64,000 nucleotides of DNA, from contig CAYFQB010000076.1 of NCBI GenBank assembly GCA_964345225.1, positions 1 through 64,000 on the forward strand, read 5' to 3'. How positions within the stretch are numbered: position 1 is the stretch's first letter; each line of letters opens with the position of its first letter. The stretch comes from CAYFQB01 sp964345225. GTDB lineage: Bacteria > Nitrospirota > Thermodesulfovibrionia > Thermodesulfovibrionales > UBA6898. A program made the translations under genes and the position numbers. The notes beneath the pieces are model-generated. The model made no database searches and was not told the DNA's origin. It saw nothing but the letters and a program-made list of their open reading frames with translations. This document shows, one piece after another, positions 33,135 through 42,663 of this stretch.

Positions 33135-34574
33135 ATGGATTCCCCACAGAAAACTTCACAGTTTTCTAAGATGTCTCAGGCGGGCGGCAAGGAGAATGCT
33201 ACCATCATACTTGGAGGCGGCCTTGCAGGGCTTGCAGCCGGCTTTGTCATGAGCAGGGCAGGTCATTCAGTTATCGTTTTCGAAAGAGACCCTGTAGTTG
33301 GAGGCCTTTCTAAGACGATAGTTCAGGGTGAGTTCAGGTTTGATCTGGGTGGTCACAGGTTCCTTACAAAAAATGAAAAGATAGAGCATTTTGTCAAAGA
33401 CCTACTGGATGGAGATTTTTTAACGGTATCACGAAAAAGCAAAATATTCATGCGCGATAAGTTCTTTGACTACCCCCTGAGACCTTCTGATGCTATTTTT
33501 AAACTGGGTATACCCGCTACTATAAAGATAATTGCAGACTATAACTGGGAAAAGATAAAAGGCTTTTTTAACACACCTGTCAGTATTTCACTGGAAGACT
33601 GGGTGGTGAGCAATTTCGGACGTACCATGTTTAATCTATATTTTAAGGAATACAGTGAAAAGGTATGGGGTATAGAGTGTAAAAGAATAAGCAAGGAATG
33701 GGTGGCACAGAGGATAAAGGGTCTTTCCCTCTGGACTGCAATGAAGAATGCCTTCTTTAAATTCAGCGGTAAAGATATAGATACTCTTGCTGATAAATTT
33801 ATCTACCCAACAATGGGAATCGGACAGATTTCTGACAGGTTAAGGGAAGAGATTGAGGGGAGAAACCAGGTATTAACAAATACCAGAATCTTACAGATTA
33901 AACATGAAGATTTTGTTGTTAAGAATATAATCACAGAAAATCACGAACATCTTCACGATATTGAGGGGAGGGAATTTATCTCCAGCATCCCCTTAACAAA
34001 CCTCGTTCAAATGCTTGCCCCGGCTTTACCAGAAGAGATACTTGAGGCAGCCTCTCAACTTAAATACAGAGACCTCGTGATAGTTGCAGTTATGCTCAAC
34101 CGAGAAAGTATTACAGATCTTACATGGATGTATATACCTGAACAGAAGATATCCCTTGGCAGGTTACACGAACCAAAGAACTGGAGTCCGAACATGGCGC
34201 CGGAAGGTAAAACACATATAATAGCTGAATATTTCTGTTTTGATGCTGACGAGATATGGAACTCTCCTAACGCAGAACTGGTATCCATGACCGTGAGACA
34301 GTTGGAAACTTTGGGTTTTATAAACAAAAATGAGGTGATAGACACTTGTGTTATAAGGGTGCCAAGAGCCTATCCTCTGTTCGAGGTAGGCTATACAAAA
34401 TATCACACAAAGATTTTAGGATATTTGGAGAAATTTAAAAATCTACACATCATTGGCAGGGGCGGGTTATTCAGATACTATAACATGGACCATGCGATTG
34501 AATCTGGAATCGAGGTGGCTGAAAAAATCATTAGAAAGCCACGCTTGAAAAATAATAATACAAATGCCCCGTAA
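33135..34574 (+). CDS. FAD-dependent oxidoreductase, amine oxidase/UDP-galactopyranose mutase-like
   Basis: A 479-residue flavoprotein. The dinucleotide-binding motif TIILGGGLAGLAAGF starts near residue 22, followed by VVGGLSKT and FDLGGHRFLTKN, as in protoporphyrinogen-oxidase-like and mutase-like proteins. The C-terminal GRGGLFRYYNMDHAIESG closes the FAD site. Alternative start: ATG at 33171. Its position 11 bases before a B12-binding radical SAM gene and near glycan genes suggests polysaccharide or lipid modification, but the reaction is not determined. Confidence 0.8.
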   Translation: MDSPQKTSQFSKMSQAGGKENATIILGGGLAGLAAGFVMSRAGHSVIVFERDPVVGGLSKTIVQGEFRFDLGGHRFLTKNEKIEHFVKDLLDGDFLTVSRKSKIFMRDKFFDYPLRPSDAIFKLGIPATIKIIADYNWEKIKGFFNTPVSISLEDWVVSNFGRTMFNLYFKEYSEKVWGIECKRISKEWVAQRIKGLSLWTAMKNAFFKFSGKDIDTLADKFIYPTMGIGQISDRLREEIEGRNQVLTNTRILQIKHEDFVVKNIITENHEHLHDIEGREFISSIPLTNLVQMLAPALPEEILEAASQLKYRDLVIVAVMLNRESITDLTWMYIPEQKISLGRLHEPKNWSPNMAPEGKTHIIAEYFCFDADEIWNSPNAELVSMTVRQLETLGFINKNEVIDTCVIRVPRAYPLFEVGYTKYHTKILGYLEKFKNLHIIGRGGLFRYYNMDHAIESGIEVAEKIIRKPRLKNNNTNAP

Positions 34575-34585
34575 GAGAGAATAAA

Positions 34586-36058
34586 TTGATGAAATGTGCC
34601 CTTGTCATACCCTCATGGGTACCAGAAGATATTTTCACATCCAGGACAGCAGGCTCACAGATTAACTACTGGCAGCCATTAGGCACACTCTATGTCGCCG
34701 CAGTCCTTAAAAAAGCAGGTTATGATGTAAGATTCTTCAATGGTGCGTTCATTACCCATGAGCAAATACTCAATGAAGTCAAACAATTCAATCCTGAGTT
34801 TATAGGACTTTATTCAACGACCTTTGGATGGGTAAAGGCAAAAAAGACCGCAGCTGATTTTACCGGACTGTTTAAAAGAAATGTCTTTATCTGTGCCGGC
34901 GGCCCATACCCCATTGCAATGCAGGAGCGATGTCTTGAAGATGCAAAGGAATACCTTGATGCCATAGTGACAGGAGAAGGTGAATTTACAACCCTTGAAA
35001 TACTGGATAGGCTTCAAAAGGGCAAAAGCCTCGATGGAGTGGAAGGTGTAATATACAGAGAACGTGAAAAGATTATAAAGAATCCGCCAAGGCCATTAAT
35101 TAATGATCTTGATTCGCTTCCTTTTCCTGCAAGAGACCTTTTGGGTGATACAGATCTGTATATCCCGCCCCCAGCTACTTATAAGAGAAGACCTGTGGCG
35201 GTCTTGCTGACCTCAAGAGGTTGTAATAGAAGATGTATATATTGCTTCCAGATAGATAAAGACAGAAAGAGTGGAATCCGCTACCGCAGTGTTGGAAATG
35301 TGATTGAAGAGATAGAACTGTGTCTCAAACAGGGATACAGGGAGATAAAATTTATAGATGACACATTTGCAGCTGATTATGACAGGGCTATGGAGATAGC
35401 TGAGGAGATAAAGTCAAGACGTCTTGATTTCACATGGTTCGCATCTGCCTGTGTCAATCAGGTGGACAGGCCATTGCTAAGGGCATTCAAAGAAGCGGGC
35501 TGTTGGGCTATACTCTTTGGTGCAGAAAGTGGCCTCCAGAAAAACCTGAGCACTATAAGGAAAGGAATAACACTTGAGCAGATAAGAAAGGCTGTTAAGG
35601 ATGCAAAGGATGTCGGTATTAAGGTCAGCACCCCTTTTATGTTTGGTATTCCCGGTGAAACATTTGAAGATGGTTTGAAGACTATTGAATTTGCAATAGA
35701 AATTGACCCTGATATCGCAAATTTCCATGCGATAACGCCATTCCCCGGTACATACCTTTACGATAATCTCGAGAAATATGGGACTGTATCTGATGAACTT
35801 ACAGACTTTACATATCAGGGAGCAGCTTTTATCCCCTATACCATGACAAGGGAAGAGATTCTAAATCTTCGTCAGATAGCTTTTAAGAGATTCTATTCAA
35901 GGCCCTCATTTATACTCAAAAGACTTCTTGAGTTAAGGAGCCCTCATGATTTCAGGGTTGCATTTAAAAGTTTAAGGAGCCTGTTCTGGCTGTGGTCAAA
36001 AAGTGATTTATTCAAAAGAGATAGAAACAGAACAGCTGCTAGACCAGATAATTCATAA
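34586..36058 (+). CDS. B12-binding-domain radical SAM protein
   Basis: A 490-residue protein. Residues about 1-150 are a cobalamin-binding-like Rossmann domain (LGTLYVAAVLKKAGYDV, FICAGGPYPIAM), and EGEFTTLEIL is typical of the group. The radical SAM core has CNRRCIYC near residue 215, and FGAESGLQKNL and FGIPGETFEDGL follow. Such enzymes carry out methylations or rearrangements on lipids and secondary metabolites. It is co-directional with the FAD protein 11 bases upstream. Substrate unknown. Confidence 0.87.
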   Translation: MMKCALVIPSWVPEDIFTSRTAGSQINYWQPLGTLYVAAVLKKAGYDVRFFNGAFITHEQILNEVKQFNPEFIGLYSTTFGWVKAKKTAADFTGLFKRNVFICAGGPYPIAMQERCLEDAKEYLDAIVTGEGEFTTLEILDRLQKGKSLDGVEGVIYREREKIIKNPPRPLINDLDSLPFPARDLLGDTDLYIPPPATYKRRPVAVLLTSRGCNRRCIYCFQIDKDRKSGIRYRSVGNVIEEIELCLKQGYREIKFIDDTFAADYDRAMEIAEEIKSRRLDFTWFASACVNQVDRPLLRAFKEAGCWAILFGAESGLQKNLSTIRKGITLEQIRKAVKDAKDVGIKVSTPFMFGIPGETFEDGLKTIEFAIEIDPDIANFHAITPFPGTYLYDNLEKYGTVSDELTDFTYQGAAFIPYTMTREEILNLRQIAFKRFYSRPSFILKRLLELRSPHDFRVAFKSLRSLFWLWSKSDLFKRDRNRTAARPDNS

Positions 36059-36084
36059 ATTTCAAACCAACATCTAAAGAACAC

Positions 36085-36234
36085 CGGAATGACATGATAT
36101 GCTCGCTCATTCTCGTCCACTCTGCATGCTATTCGGAGACCTGTCCCGACTTAAGTCGCGAGGTTTTCGCCGGTCTTGCATCAAAACTCCCTGACTTCCG
36201 GCGAAAAAAGCCGCTCTCATACCATGTCATTCCG
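36085..36234. repeat. 150-bp element with terminal inverted repeats CGGAATGACATG
   Basis: CGGAATGACATGATAT at the left end and ATACCATGTCATTCCG at the right end are inverted repeats. The interior has a second pair (TTTTCGCCGG and CCGGCGAAAA). It has the appearance of a small MITE or intergenic palindrome and lies between convergent genes. Only one copy is in this window. Confidence 0.55.
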
Positions 36235-36269
36235 ATAACCGAGAAAAATTTATGAATTAAGAGGGTTAT

Positions 36270-37088
36270 TTAATGCTCATTGGAGGGCTCTATATCCATG
36301 GCACACCTGAAGCCCATATCATCATCTCTTTCAACAGGAGATTCATGACCAGGGTCTCCTGAGCGCAGGCTGACAGGCCAGCTATACCAAGAACCGCCTT
36401 TTAGGACATGGCTGTCAACCCATTCCCGCACATTACCCGCCATATCCATTACACCATAGGGCGATTTTCCCTTTGGAAAGCTGCCTGCAGGCGCAAGCTT
36501 CTTATAGCCGTCGATCTTTCCTCCCTCGTCCCAGTTTGCATTATTAGCCACCCAATCATTTCCCCATGGGAATCTTCTCCCGTCAGCACCCCTTGCCGCC
36601 TTCTCCCATTCGGAACTTAGGGGAAGCCTTTTGCCTGCCCATCTGCAGTATATACCTGCCTGGCGCCATGTAACACCCACAACAGGATGGTTCTCCATTT
36701 TTTTATCCCTATACCATTTTTTCCCGTCTTCATGGATTGTCCTCGGATAATCTATAATCAGGGAAGGTTCATCGCAACCACCAGCATTAACGCACCTGTG
36801 ATACTGTGAATTTGTCACTTCATATTTATCAATATAAAATGCCTTAAGGTAGATCTTTTTATGAGGGTTTTTTTCACTCAATGGTTCATCTTCGGCAAGT
36901 CCCATTATAAATTCGCCCTCAGGTATCAGAATAATCTCAGCACCATCCCTGCTTATTTTTGACGGCTCAAGAGCTTTTGCCCCGTAAAAAAGCCCTTCCT
37001 TTTCTGCGGGGATTGCTGATGAAGGCATAAATATCCATAAAGCATAAAGTATAATAACCAGGAAAGCAGGCATCATTTCCTCATTCAT
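36270..37088 (-). CDS. SUMF1/PvdO-type (FGE-fold) protein, exported
   Basis: A 272-residue protein with an N-terminal signal segment (PAFLVIILYALWIFM). The FGE-sulfatase fold follows: ILIPEGEFIMGLAEDEP, YIDKYEVTNSQYHRCV, GVTWRQAGIYCRWAGKRLPL, ARGADGRRFPWGN, MDMAGNVREWVDS and DMGFRCAMD. The paired active-site cysteines of true formylglycine-generating enzymes are not seen in the C-terminal segment, so it is more like PvdO or a structural member. It is followed by no clear operon partner. Confidence 0.82.
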   Translation of the reverse strand: MNEEMMPAFLVIILYALWIFMPSSAIPAEKEGLFYGAKALEPSKISRDGAEIILIPEGEFIMGLAEDEPLSEKNPHKKIYLKAFYIDKYEVTNSQYHRCVNAGGCDEPSLIIDYPRTIHEDGKKWYRDKKMENHPVVGVTWRQAGIYCRWAGKRLPLSSEWEKAARGADGRRFPWGNDWVANNANWDEGGKIDGYKKLAPAGSFPKGKSPYGVMDMAGNVREWVDSHVLKGGSWYSWPVSLRSGDPGHESPVERDDDMGFRCAMDIEPSNEH

Positions 37089-37440
37089 GATAATTTGAGT
37101 ATAAGCTCTTATGTTAATTATAGTTTTTCCGAAAGATAAGTAACATCAATAAAAATCTAAATTTTCAACTTTAGATTTTATTATAATTGCTGAAGGTATA
37201 ATTTATTTAATAATTATAATTACATATTGACAAAATATAATATATTAGTTAAATTCAAAACAGTAGTAACCTATTTCATATGTCATAGGGGGGATCAAAT
37301 TTAAAGTCCCAAAATACCAAACTTAATGGAGGTGATGCCAGGAAAAATCTAAGAGGCTATAAGTAATATATAACATCTTATAGCATGGAATTTATTTGTT
37401 TTTTAATTGATTGAGAATTCAAAATGTAGGAGGTAACAAA
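37089..37440 (+). promoter_or_regulatory. Regulatory region with sigma-70 promoter upstream of cytochrome gene
   Basis: TTGACA (37227-37232), a 17-base spacer and TAAATT (37250-37255) form a plausible promoter in very AT-rich DNA. The transcript would have a leader of about 180 bases before the ATG at 37441, whose ribosome binding site is AGGAGGT. I looked for a GEMM riboswitch in the leader, since these precede cytochrome genes in some bacteria, but the conserved core is absent. Confidence 0.45.
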
Positions 37441-38682
37441 ATGGCAGTTTGTAATAGCGGCAAAAGTAAACTTACTGTTGTACTGTCAATTTTAGGAGTA
37501 ATTGTTGTAATCTTAGTTATAGCAGCGCTCATTCGCGGTAGCGAACCAAAAGGAGATTATAAAGGGCGTGTTTTTGTCGCCGGTCACGGTGGACATATTG
37601 CTGATGCAAATGTTGTCATTGACCCTTCAGACACAGTAAACCCGATTAAAATCCCGAGCTATGCAGTATGGAGTGGAGATAAGCTGCATATGATACCTCT
37701 TGGAGAGTCAAGGGATCATGCATTTCATGATATAAGGATCGACAGCGAGAACCCAAATACAATATTCTGGTCTACTTATTTTGCTAAGAAACCTTCGGTT
37801 ATTGTAGGAAAGGCAGATTTAAGGACAAACAAGTGGGTAGCTGAGAAGACATATCAGCTTCCCAAGGAGGTCATTGATTTTGGAAAGACTACAAAATCAA
37901 CCCTCTACTGTGGATCTGGGCAAAGCGTTAAATATTATCTGCCAGTATTTATGGGTTATCCGGGATTCATTGATGTGGTTGAAAAAGGGACTCTCGAACT
38001 GAAACACAGGGTTATGTTTGCAAGCAATCCTGAATTGCCTACTAACTACACGTTTACCCATGGTAATAACAGCCCTGATATGAAATATATGTATATTGTC
38101 ATGGGTGAATCTAACCCTGCTCATGCAGTGAAAGGGTTGACCTGGAAAATACACTTTATCCTTCTTGATATGGCGGCTTTGATTGACAACGGAGAGTTAA
38201 AGATAGTAAAGAGAAATTCTGCTGATTTCCCGGCAGGTACAATAACCTTCAGGGCAACATACACACACGATGGTTCAAAGATACTTCAGTCCGGAAGGAC
38301 AAGGGCAATTGTTCTTGATGCAAATACACTGGAGGTTTTACAGCATAAAGAGTATCCGATAGAAGGTGACGAGGTTCACGATGTGATTGCAACACCTGAC
38401 GATAAATACGGCATAGCAACACTCAGAGCTAAGATAGATCAGGATGGTAAAAAAGTTATGGATGGACAGATAGCTCTTTATGACATTGCTAATAACAATT
38501 GGATAGGAAATGCCACATCTACATGCAAGCATTGCCATAACAAGTGGCAGAAGGGTGGTCCTCTTGGGTTAGGTCTGAGAGTTGTTGGCTGTACAAGATG
38601 CCATCAGGATCAAAGGAATGCCATACACGTAGTAGGCGACAATGTTCTCTGCGGTGCTGACGAACTACTGGTAAAGAAGTAA
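37441..38682 (+). CDS. Membrane-anchored diheme cytochrome with beta-propeller-like domain
   Basis: A 413-residue protein from the ATG at 37441. An N-terminal anchor (VVLSILGVIVVILVIAALI) is followed by a long beta-rich region with repeated blades (AVWSGDKLHMIPLGE, SADFPAGTITFRATYTHDG, HDVIATPDDKYGIATL). Near the C-terminus are two c-type heme sites, CKHCH and CTRCH. It would sit on the periplasmic face of the inner membrane and pass electrons to periplasmic cytochromes. The strong terminator at 38708-38742 ends the unit. No named family is recognised. Confidence 0.75.
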   Translation: MAVCNSGKSKLTVVLSILGVIVVILVIAALIRGSEPKGDYKGRVFVAGHGGHIADANVVIDPSDTVNPIKIPSYAVWSGDKLHMIPLGESRDHAFHDIRIDSENPNTIFWSTYFAKKPSVIVGKADLRTNKWVAEKTYQLPKEVIDFGKTTKSTLYCGSGQSVKYYLPVFMGYPGFIDVVEKGTLELKHRVMFASNPELPTNYTFTHGNNSPDMKYMYIVMGESNPAHAVKGLTWKIHFILLDMAALIDNGELKIVKRNSADFPAGTITFRATYTHDGSKILQSGRTRAIVLDANTLEVLQHKEYPIEGDEVHDVIATPDDKYGIATLRAKIDQDGKKVMDGQIALYDIANNNWIGNATSTCKHCHNKWQKGGPLGLGLRVVGCTRCHQDQRNAIHVVGDNVLCGADELLVKK

Positions 38683-38707
38683 GTTTATATTCTGCCTTAT
38701 ATTAGAT

Positions 38708-38742
38708 AAGAGGGAGGGGATTTATTCCCCTCCCTCTTTTTT
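38708..38742 (+). terminator. Rho-independent terminator
   Basis: AAGAGGGAGGGGA pairs with TCCCCTCCCTCTT around a 5-base loop and is followed by a T tract. It lies directly after the cytochrome gene and abuts the 3' end of the convergent permease gene, so it may serve both directions, though the T tract favours the plus strand. Confidence 0.9.
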
Positions 38743-40010
38743 CATAAGCTTCTGATTGCCTCGATAGGACTTACTCGTGATGCCCTCCATGCAGGATAGA
38801 TTCCTGCAAATATCCCAATAACAACAGACAGAATAAGGCACAGGGTAGCAAGGGTGGGCTCAAAAGTAATCAGGTCCTCACCCATGATATAAGGAGTAAT
38901 TCCTCTGATTAACCACTCAATAAAAGATGATCCTAAAGTTGTAAGGGCAATACCTGATATGCCGCCAATAACAGTCATAATAGCAGCCTCGGTAACAGTC
39001 ATCCTGAATATATCAGATCTTGAGGCGCCAATAGCCCTCATCATCCCTATCTCCTGGGTACGTTCAAAAACAGCCATCAAAATTGAATTCATTACACCGG
39101 CAGCACTTATTAAAAGTGCAATAATTGCAATAGAAAGGCCAAGGGTCCTGGCAGAAGCTGCAAATGCTGAAACACTTTTTATTGCAAGTGCAACAGGGAT
39201 TATCTGGATACCGGGGATTTTTTCAGTCAATTCCTCTGTTACCTTCATCATAGAGTTAGGGTCTTCCAGCTTTACAGCTATCGCACTAATAGGGTCATCT
39301 GTAAGTTTCTCAGTTAACGCACAACATTGGCCTGACTCGATCTCAACCACTTCAAACCCTGTCACATTCTTAACCAATGCCTGGGCTGTTGACAAAGGTG
39401 CATATATAAATACATCGTCCTTGCCATATGTTTTCTCAAGGATGCCGCTGACTATCAGGGCCATTCCGGCATTGGGATAGACTAATCTGTCACCTATATT
39501 CACTCTTTCTTTCTCGGCAATATCAGAGCCGATTATTACACCATATTCTTTCTTATATCCAATAATGCCTGCTGCCTCATCTGCGCCCCTGGGGATATCT
39601 CCTTTTATCTTCCAAAGTGGTTTAATTTTTTTTAGATGCTCCATATCGTAACCATAGACAAGGACTTTCCCCTTCTTCTCCGGGGTTGGTATATGAAGTA
39701 TAACCATAGGTGTTGCTATATCAACTCCCTGAATCTTCCTGACTTCTTCAGCTATACTTTCGTCCAAAAAACTCGAGGGAACCGCCCCATAGAAAAGGAG
39801 TGAGGCAACCTCATGCGGGCAGCCACTTGGTGCAACTACAAATTCTATCTCTGTATTCTGTAATTCCCTTTCCAGACCTTTTTCAAAACCCTTTGTAATG
39901 GAAATGATGGAAAATAAGACAGTTATAGAAGCAGCTATTCCAATAATTGAAAGGATACTGCGTGTCCTGTGACGAAATATGTTTTTGAATGCAAGCTTAG
40001 ATATACTCAT
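38742..40010 (-). CDS. FtsX/MacB-type ABC transporter permease
   Basis: A 422-residue permease with one N-terminal helix (SILSIIGIAASITVLFSII), a large periplasmic domain (residues about 45-290) and three C-terminal helices, the MacB/FtsX topology. Conserved elements are FERTQEIGMMRAIGAS and YPAWRASRVSPIEAIRSL. A paralogue with the same start-to-end pattern (GCPHEVASLL versus GCPYEVASLV) is encoded at 43023. No ATPase gene is adjacent on this strand, so it may share the ATPase at 44186. Confidence 0.88.
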   Translation of the reverse strand: MSISKLAFKNIFRHRTRSILSIIGIAASITVLFSIISITKGFEKGLERELQNTEIEFVVAPSGCPHEVASLLFYGAVPSSFLDESIAEEVRKIQGVDIATPMVILHIPTPEKKGKVLVYGYDMEHLKKIKPLWKIKGDIPRGADEAAGIIGYKKEYGVIIGSDIAEKERVNIGDRLVYPNAGMALIVSGILEKTYGKDDVFIYAPLSTAQALVKNVTGFEVVEIESGQCCALTEKLTDDPISAIAVKLEDPNSMMKVTEELTEKIPGIQIIPVALAIKSVSAFAASARTLGLSIAIIALLISAAGVMNSILMAVFERTQEIGMMRAIGASRSDIFRMTVTEAAIMTVIGGISGIALTTLGSSFIEWLIRGITPYIMGEDLITFEPTLATLCLILSVVIGIFAGIYPAWRASRVSPIEAIRSL

Positions 40011-40618
40011 TACGGTTTATTCTAACTTATTTAAGGTTCGTTATAAAAGGTTAACAGTTTGCCATAAAATATCTAATCTGGTTTCTCTGGTCTATTTGGT
40101 TTAAGGACAATTTAATTCTTTGAATTGGAAGTGAGCTGCGCTGGAATTTAATGCTTTACATTGGAAGATAGCCTTCGGCTGGAATAGATATATTTATATA
40201 GTTTATTTAGTCATTTACTGCTTACTTTTTGTCATTTGCCTTTTTCGCTCTGATACTCTGATATCCTGATACCCTTATAAATGGCCTACTTCCTCCTTTT
40301 TTTCTCCTCACTCCTCACTCCTCACTTCTTACTTTTCTTTTTTAGTGCTTAATGCTTAACGCCTACTTCCTGCTTTTCTTTTGACTCAATGACCATTGAC
40401 TTAAAAGGAGCATTTGAGAGGTATTTTGCTGCTGATCCTAAGTTGATGTATAAAATATTTCTTGTTGACAGAGAATAATCGTTATGTGAGAATTTAATAA
40501 TGAACAGTAATTATTGCGGACTATAAAACGTGATAACTTGTTTCTTAAAGTTCTTTAAAACCCATTCTAATTATTAAGCAAAGAAATACTAAAATACTAT
40601 TTCGTTAAAGGAGGAATA
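40011..40618. repeat. Intergenic; mosaic pyrimidine-rich repeat (copy of 1-260)
   Basis: From 40080 to about 40395 the segment CTGGAATTTAATGCTT, then GGAAGATAGCCTTCGGCTGG, then CT-rich words (CTCCTCACTCCTCACT) repeat the organisation of 12-260. From 40396 to 40618 nothing certain is seen apart from the GGAGGA ribosome binding site of the cytochrome gene. A weak TTGACA occurs near 40466 without a good -10. Confidence 0.55.
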
Positions 40619-42439
40619 ATGAATAGCAAAAAGTTTGTTTCAATCATGATAATTTTCCTGTTAAATGTTGTCCTCGGAGGATGCAAAAAGGAACCCCCTC
40701 CAAAACCCCCAGAAGAAAAAAAGGTTTTAACTGATCCTTATGACATACTTGTAAGAACATGTACATTGTGTCATGACCTGGACAGGCCATTTTCACAGAG
40801 AAATACCCTGGAGGATTGGAGACTCATTGTTCAGAAGATGCAAGAACTTGGCGCAAAGGCTACTGATGAAGAGTTTGAGAAGATTATTCAGTATCTTGCA
40901 TATTATTATGGTAAAGGTGATACACGACCACCCCAGGTGGTCAAAAAGACAATTGCACCGCCTGTTATAGATACATCGTATCTTTTTGAAGGTGCTAAGC
41001 TTGTTACAATGCCCGGCACACAACCGGAAGACAACCGGAAGTTTGATAAAAAAGAGCTCTGTGGTGCATGCCATGGAGATTATGAGACCTATTCTCCATA
41101 TGATACATGGAAAGGCTCTATGATGGCTAATGCCACCAGGGACCTTGAAACCTTTGCCTGTATCGCTATACAGAACAAGATTTTTGAAGGCAAACTCGCA
41201 GTAGGGGATTTATGCCTGAGATGTCATACTCCTAAAGGGTGGCTTGAAGGACGTTCCGAGCCTCCTGACGGATCACTTCTCAGGGGTTCTGACTATGACG
41301 GTGTAGACTGCGATTTCTGCCACAGGCAGGTTGATCCGTTTTCAAAAGAGGGCAAGACATTGACAAAAGATGATGTGGTAAGGCGGGGTACAGCCCAGTA
41401 TGTAATTAACGCTGAAAGTGATTTGAAATATGGTCCGTATAAAGACTCTGCATCACCCAGACATAAAACCCGTTACGTGGAGTATTTTAAAACTTCTGAA
41501 TTCTGTGCCACATGCCACGAGATAGAAAATCCTGTTTATGGAATGAAAGTACCGATTGAAAAGACTTATAGTGAATGGCTGTACAGTGATTTTTCAAAGG
41601 AAGGTATCGAATGCCAGACCTGCCATATGCCGGTAACCGAAGGTTTTGCTTGTAATGTAAATAAGGAAAAGAATGAATTCTTCAGAAAGAGACTCCCGAA
41701 GCATGAATTTATTGGAGCAAATGCCTGGATGCCCCTTGTGATCATTGAGGCATTTAGAGATGAACTGGATGATGATGTTATAAAGGCATTGAAGCAGACA
41801 GTTGTAAAAGCAGAGGCCATGCTCAAGACTGCAGCAAAGCTTGAAGCTGTGAGGAACGGTAATACACTTAAGGTCAAAGTCATCAACCTTACAGGACACA
41901 AGCTTCCAACAGGATATCCTGAGGGAAGAAGGATGTGGATTAATGTGAAGTTCCTGGATGCAACTGGGAAAGTAATAAAAGAATCAGGTGCATATGATAA
42001 AGGAACTGCCGTACTTAAAAAGGATAAGGAGATAAAAGTCTACGAGGCAAAGCCGGGGACAAAGGGAATCGAGGGTTATCCTGACGGACCTTCTTTCTAC
42101 TTTGTGCTTAATAATCATATATACAAGGACAACAGGATACCGCCTCGTGGTTTCAGAAATGCGGATTATGAAAAGTCAATGGCATATATAAAAGGGGCAA
42201 AATATGCTGATGGTCAGAACTGGGATATAACTGAATATGAGATTCCTGATGGAACGAAAGAGGCTGTGGTAACAATGAAATACCAAACAGCTTCAAAGGA
42301 GTACATAGAATTCCTCTACGAAAAGAACAAAGGCAACAATATGGACTTTTTTAAGGCCGGAGAGAAATTGTACAGGTACTGGAAAGAAACAGGTAAATCA
42401 AAACCAGTTGATATGGCTACAATAAAGGTTGGCTTATAG
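40619..42439 (+). CDS. Six-heme c-type cytochrome lipoprotein
   Basis: A 606-residue lipoprotein with a lipobox (VVLGGC, Cys near residue 22) and a Pro-rich linker. Six CxxCH motifs are visible: CTLCH, CGACH, CLRCH, CDFCH, CATCH and CQTCH. The spacing of hemes 2-6 resembles the cytochrome c554/NrfB-like multiheme group. The C-terminal third lacks hemes and looks beta-rich (NLTGHKLPTGYPEGRRMW). It would act at the periplasmic face of a membrane in electron transfer. It is followed by a strong hairpin. Confidence 0.85.
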   Translation: MNSKKFVSIMIIFLLNVVLGGCKKEPPPKPPEEKKVLTDPYDILVRTCTLCHDLDRPFSQRNTLEDWRLIVQKMQELGAKATDEEFEKIIQYLAYYYGKGDTRPPQVVKKTIAPPVIDTSYLFEGAKLVTMPGTQPEDNRKFDKKELCGACHGDYETYSPYDTWKGSMMANATRDLETFACIAIQNKIFEGKLAVGDLCLRCHTPKGWLEGRSEPPDGSLLRGSDYDGVDCDFCHRQVDPFSKEGKTLTKDDVVRRGTAQYVINAESDLKYGPYKDSASPRHKTRYVEYFKTSEFCATCHEIENPVYGMKVPIEKTYSEWLYSDFSKEGIECQTCHMPVTEGFACNVNKEKNEFFRKRLPKHEFIGANAWMPLVIIEAFRDELDDDVIKALKQTVVKAEAMLKTAAKLEAVRNGNTLKVKVINLTGHKLPTGYPEGRRMWINVKFLDATGKVIKESGAYDKGTAVLKKDKEIKVYEAKPGTKGIEGYPDGPSFYFVLNNHIYKDNRIPPRGFRNADYEKSMAYIKGAKYADGQNWDITEYEIPDGTKEAVVTMKYQTASKEYIEFLYEKNKGNNMDFFKAGEKLYRYWKETGKSKPVDMATIKVGL

Positions 42440-42480
42440 AGCGCAATAATAGGCTTTTAGTAACTCTCTTTAGAAGGTTT

Positions 42481-42536
42481 TCTGCCTGGCATAAAGGAGA
42501 TTTGTTCTAACTAATCTCCTTTAATGCCACTGCAGA
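42481..42536 (+). terminator. Long imperfect hairpin after multiheme cytochrome gene
   Basis: TCTGC, GGCAT and AAGGAGATT on the left pair with AATCTCCTTT, ATGCC and GCAGA on the right around a 10-base loop, making about 19 pairs. There is no T tract, so it may be a factor-dependent terminator or an mRNA 3'-end stabiliser that separates cytochrome from transporter expression. Confidence 0.5.
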
Positions 42537-42663
42537 CGAGTGAACCGTTTCAACAAAGCAATTCTTAATTCTTGTTTTTCGTAACCAGATGATTTTTGCA
42601 ATACATTATTTTGCGTTTTCAGAGGTTTCTTAAAAGGTTTAGATAATGTTAATATATACACCG

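Noticed and set aside
37261..37440. Possible GEMM (c-di-GMP or cAMP-GMP) riboswitch before the cytochrome gene
   Set aside because: The conserved GACGCAAAGCC-type core and tetraloop receptor are not present.
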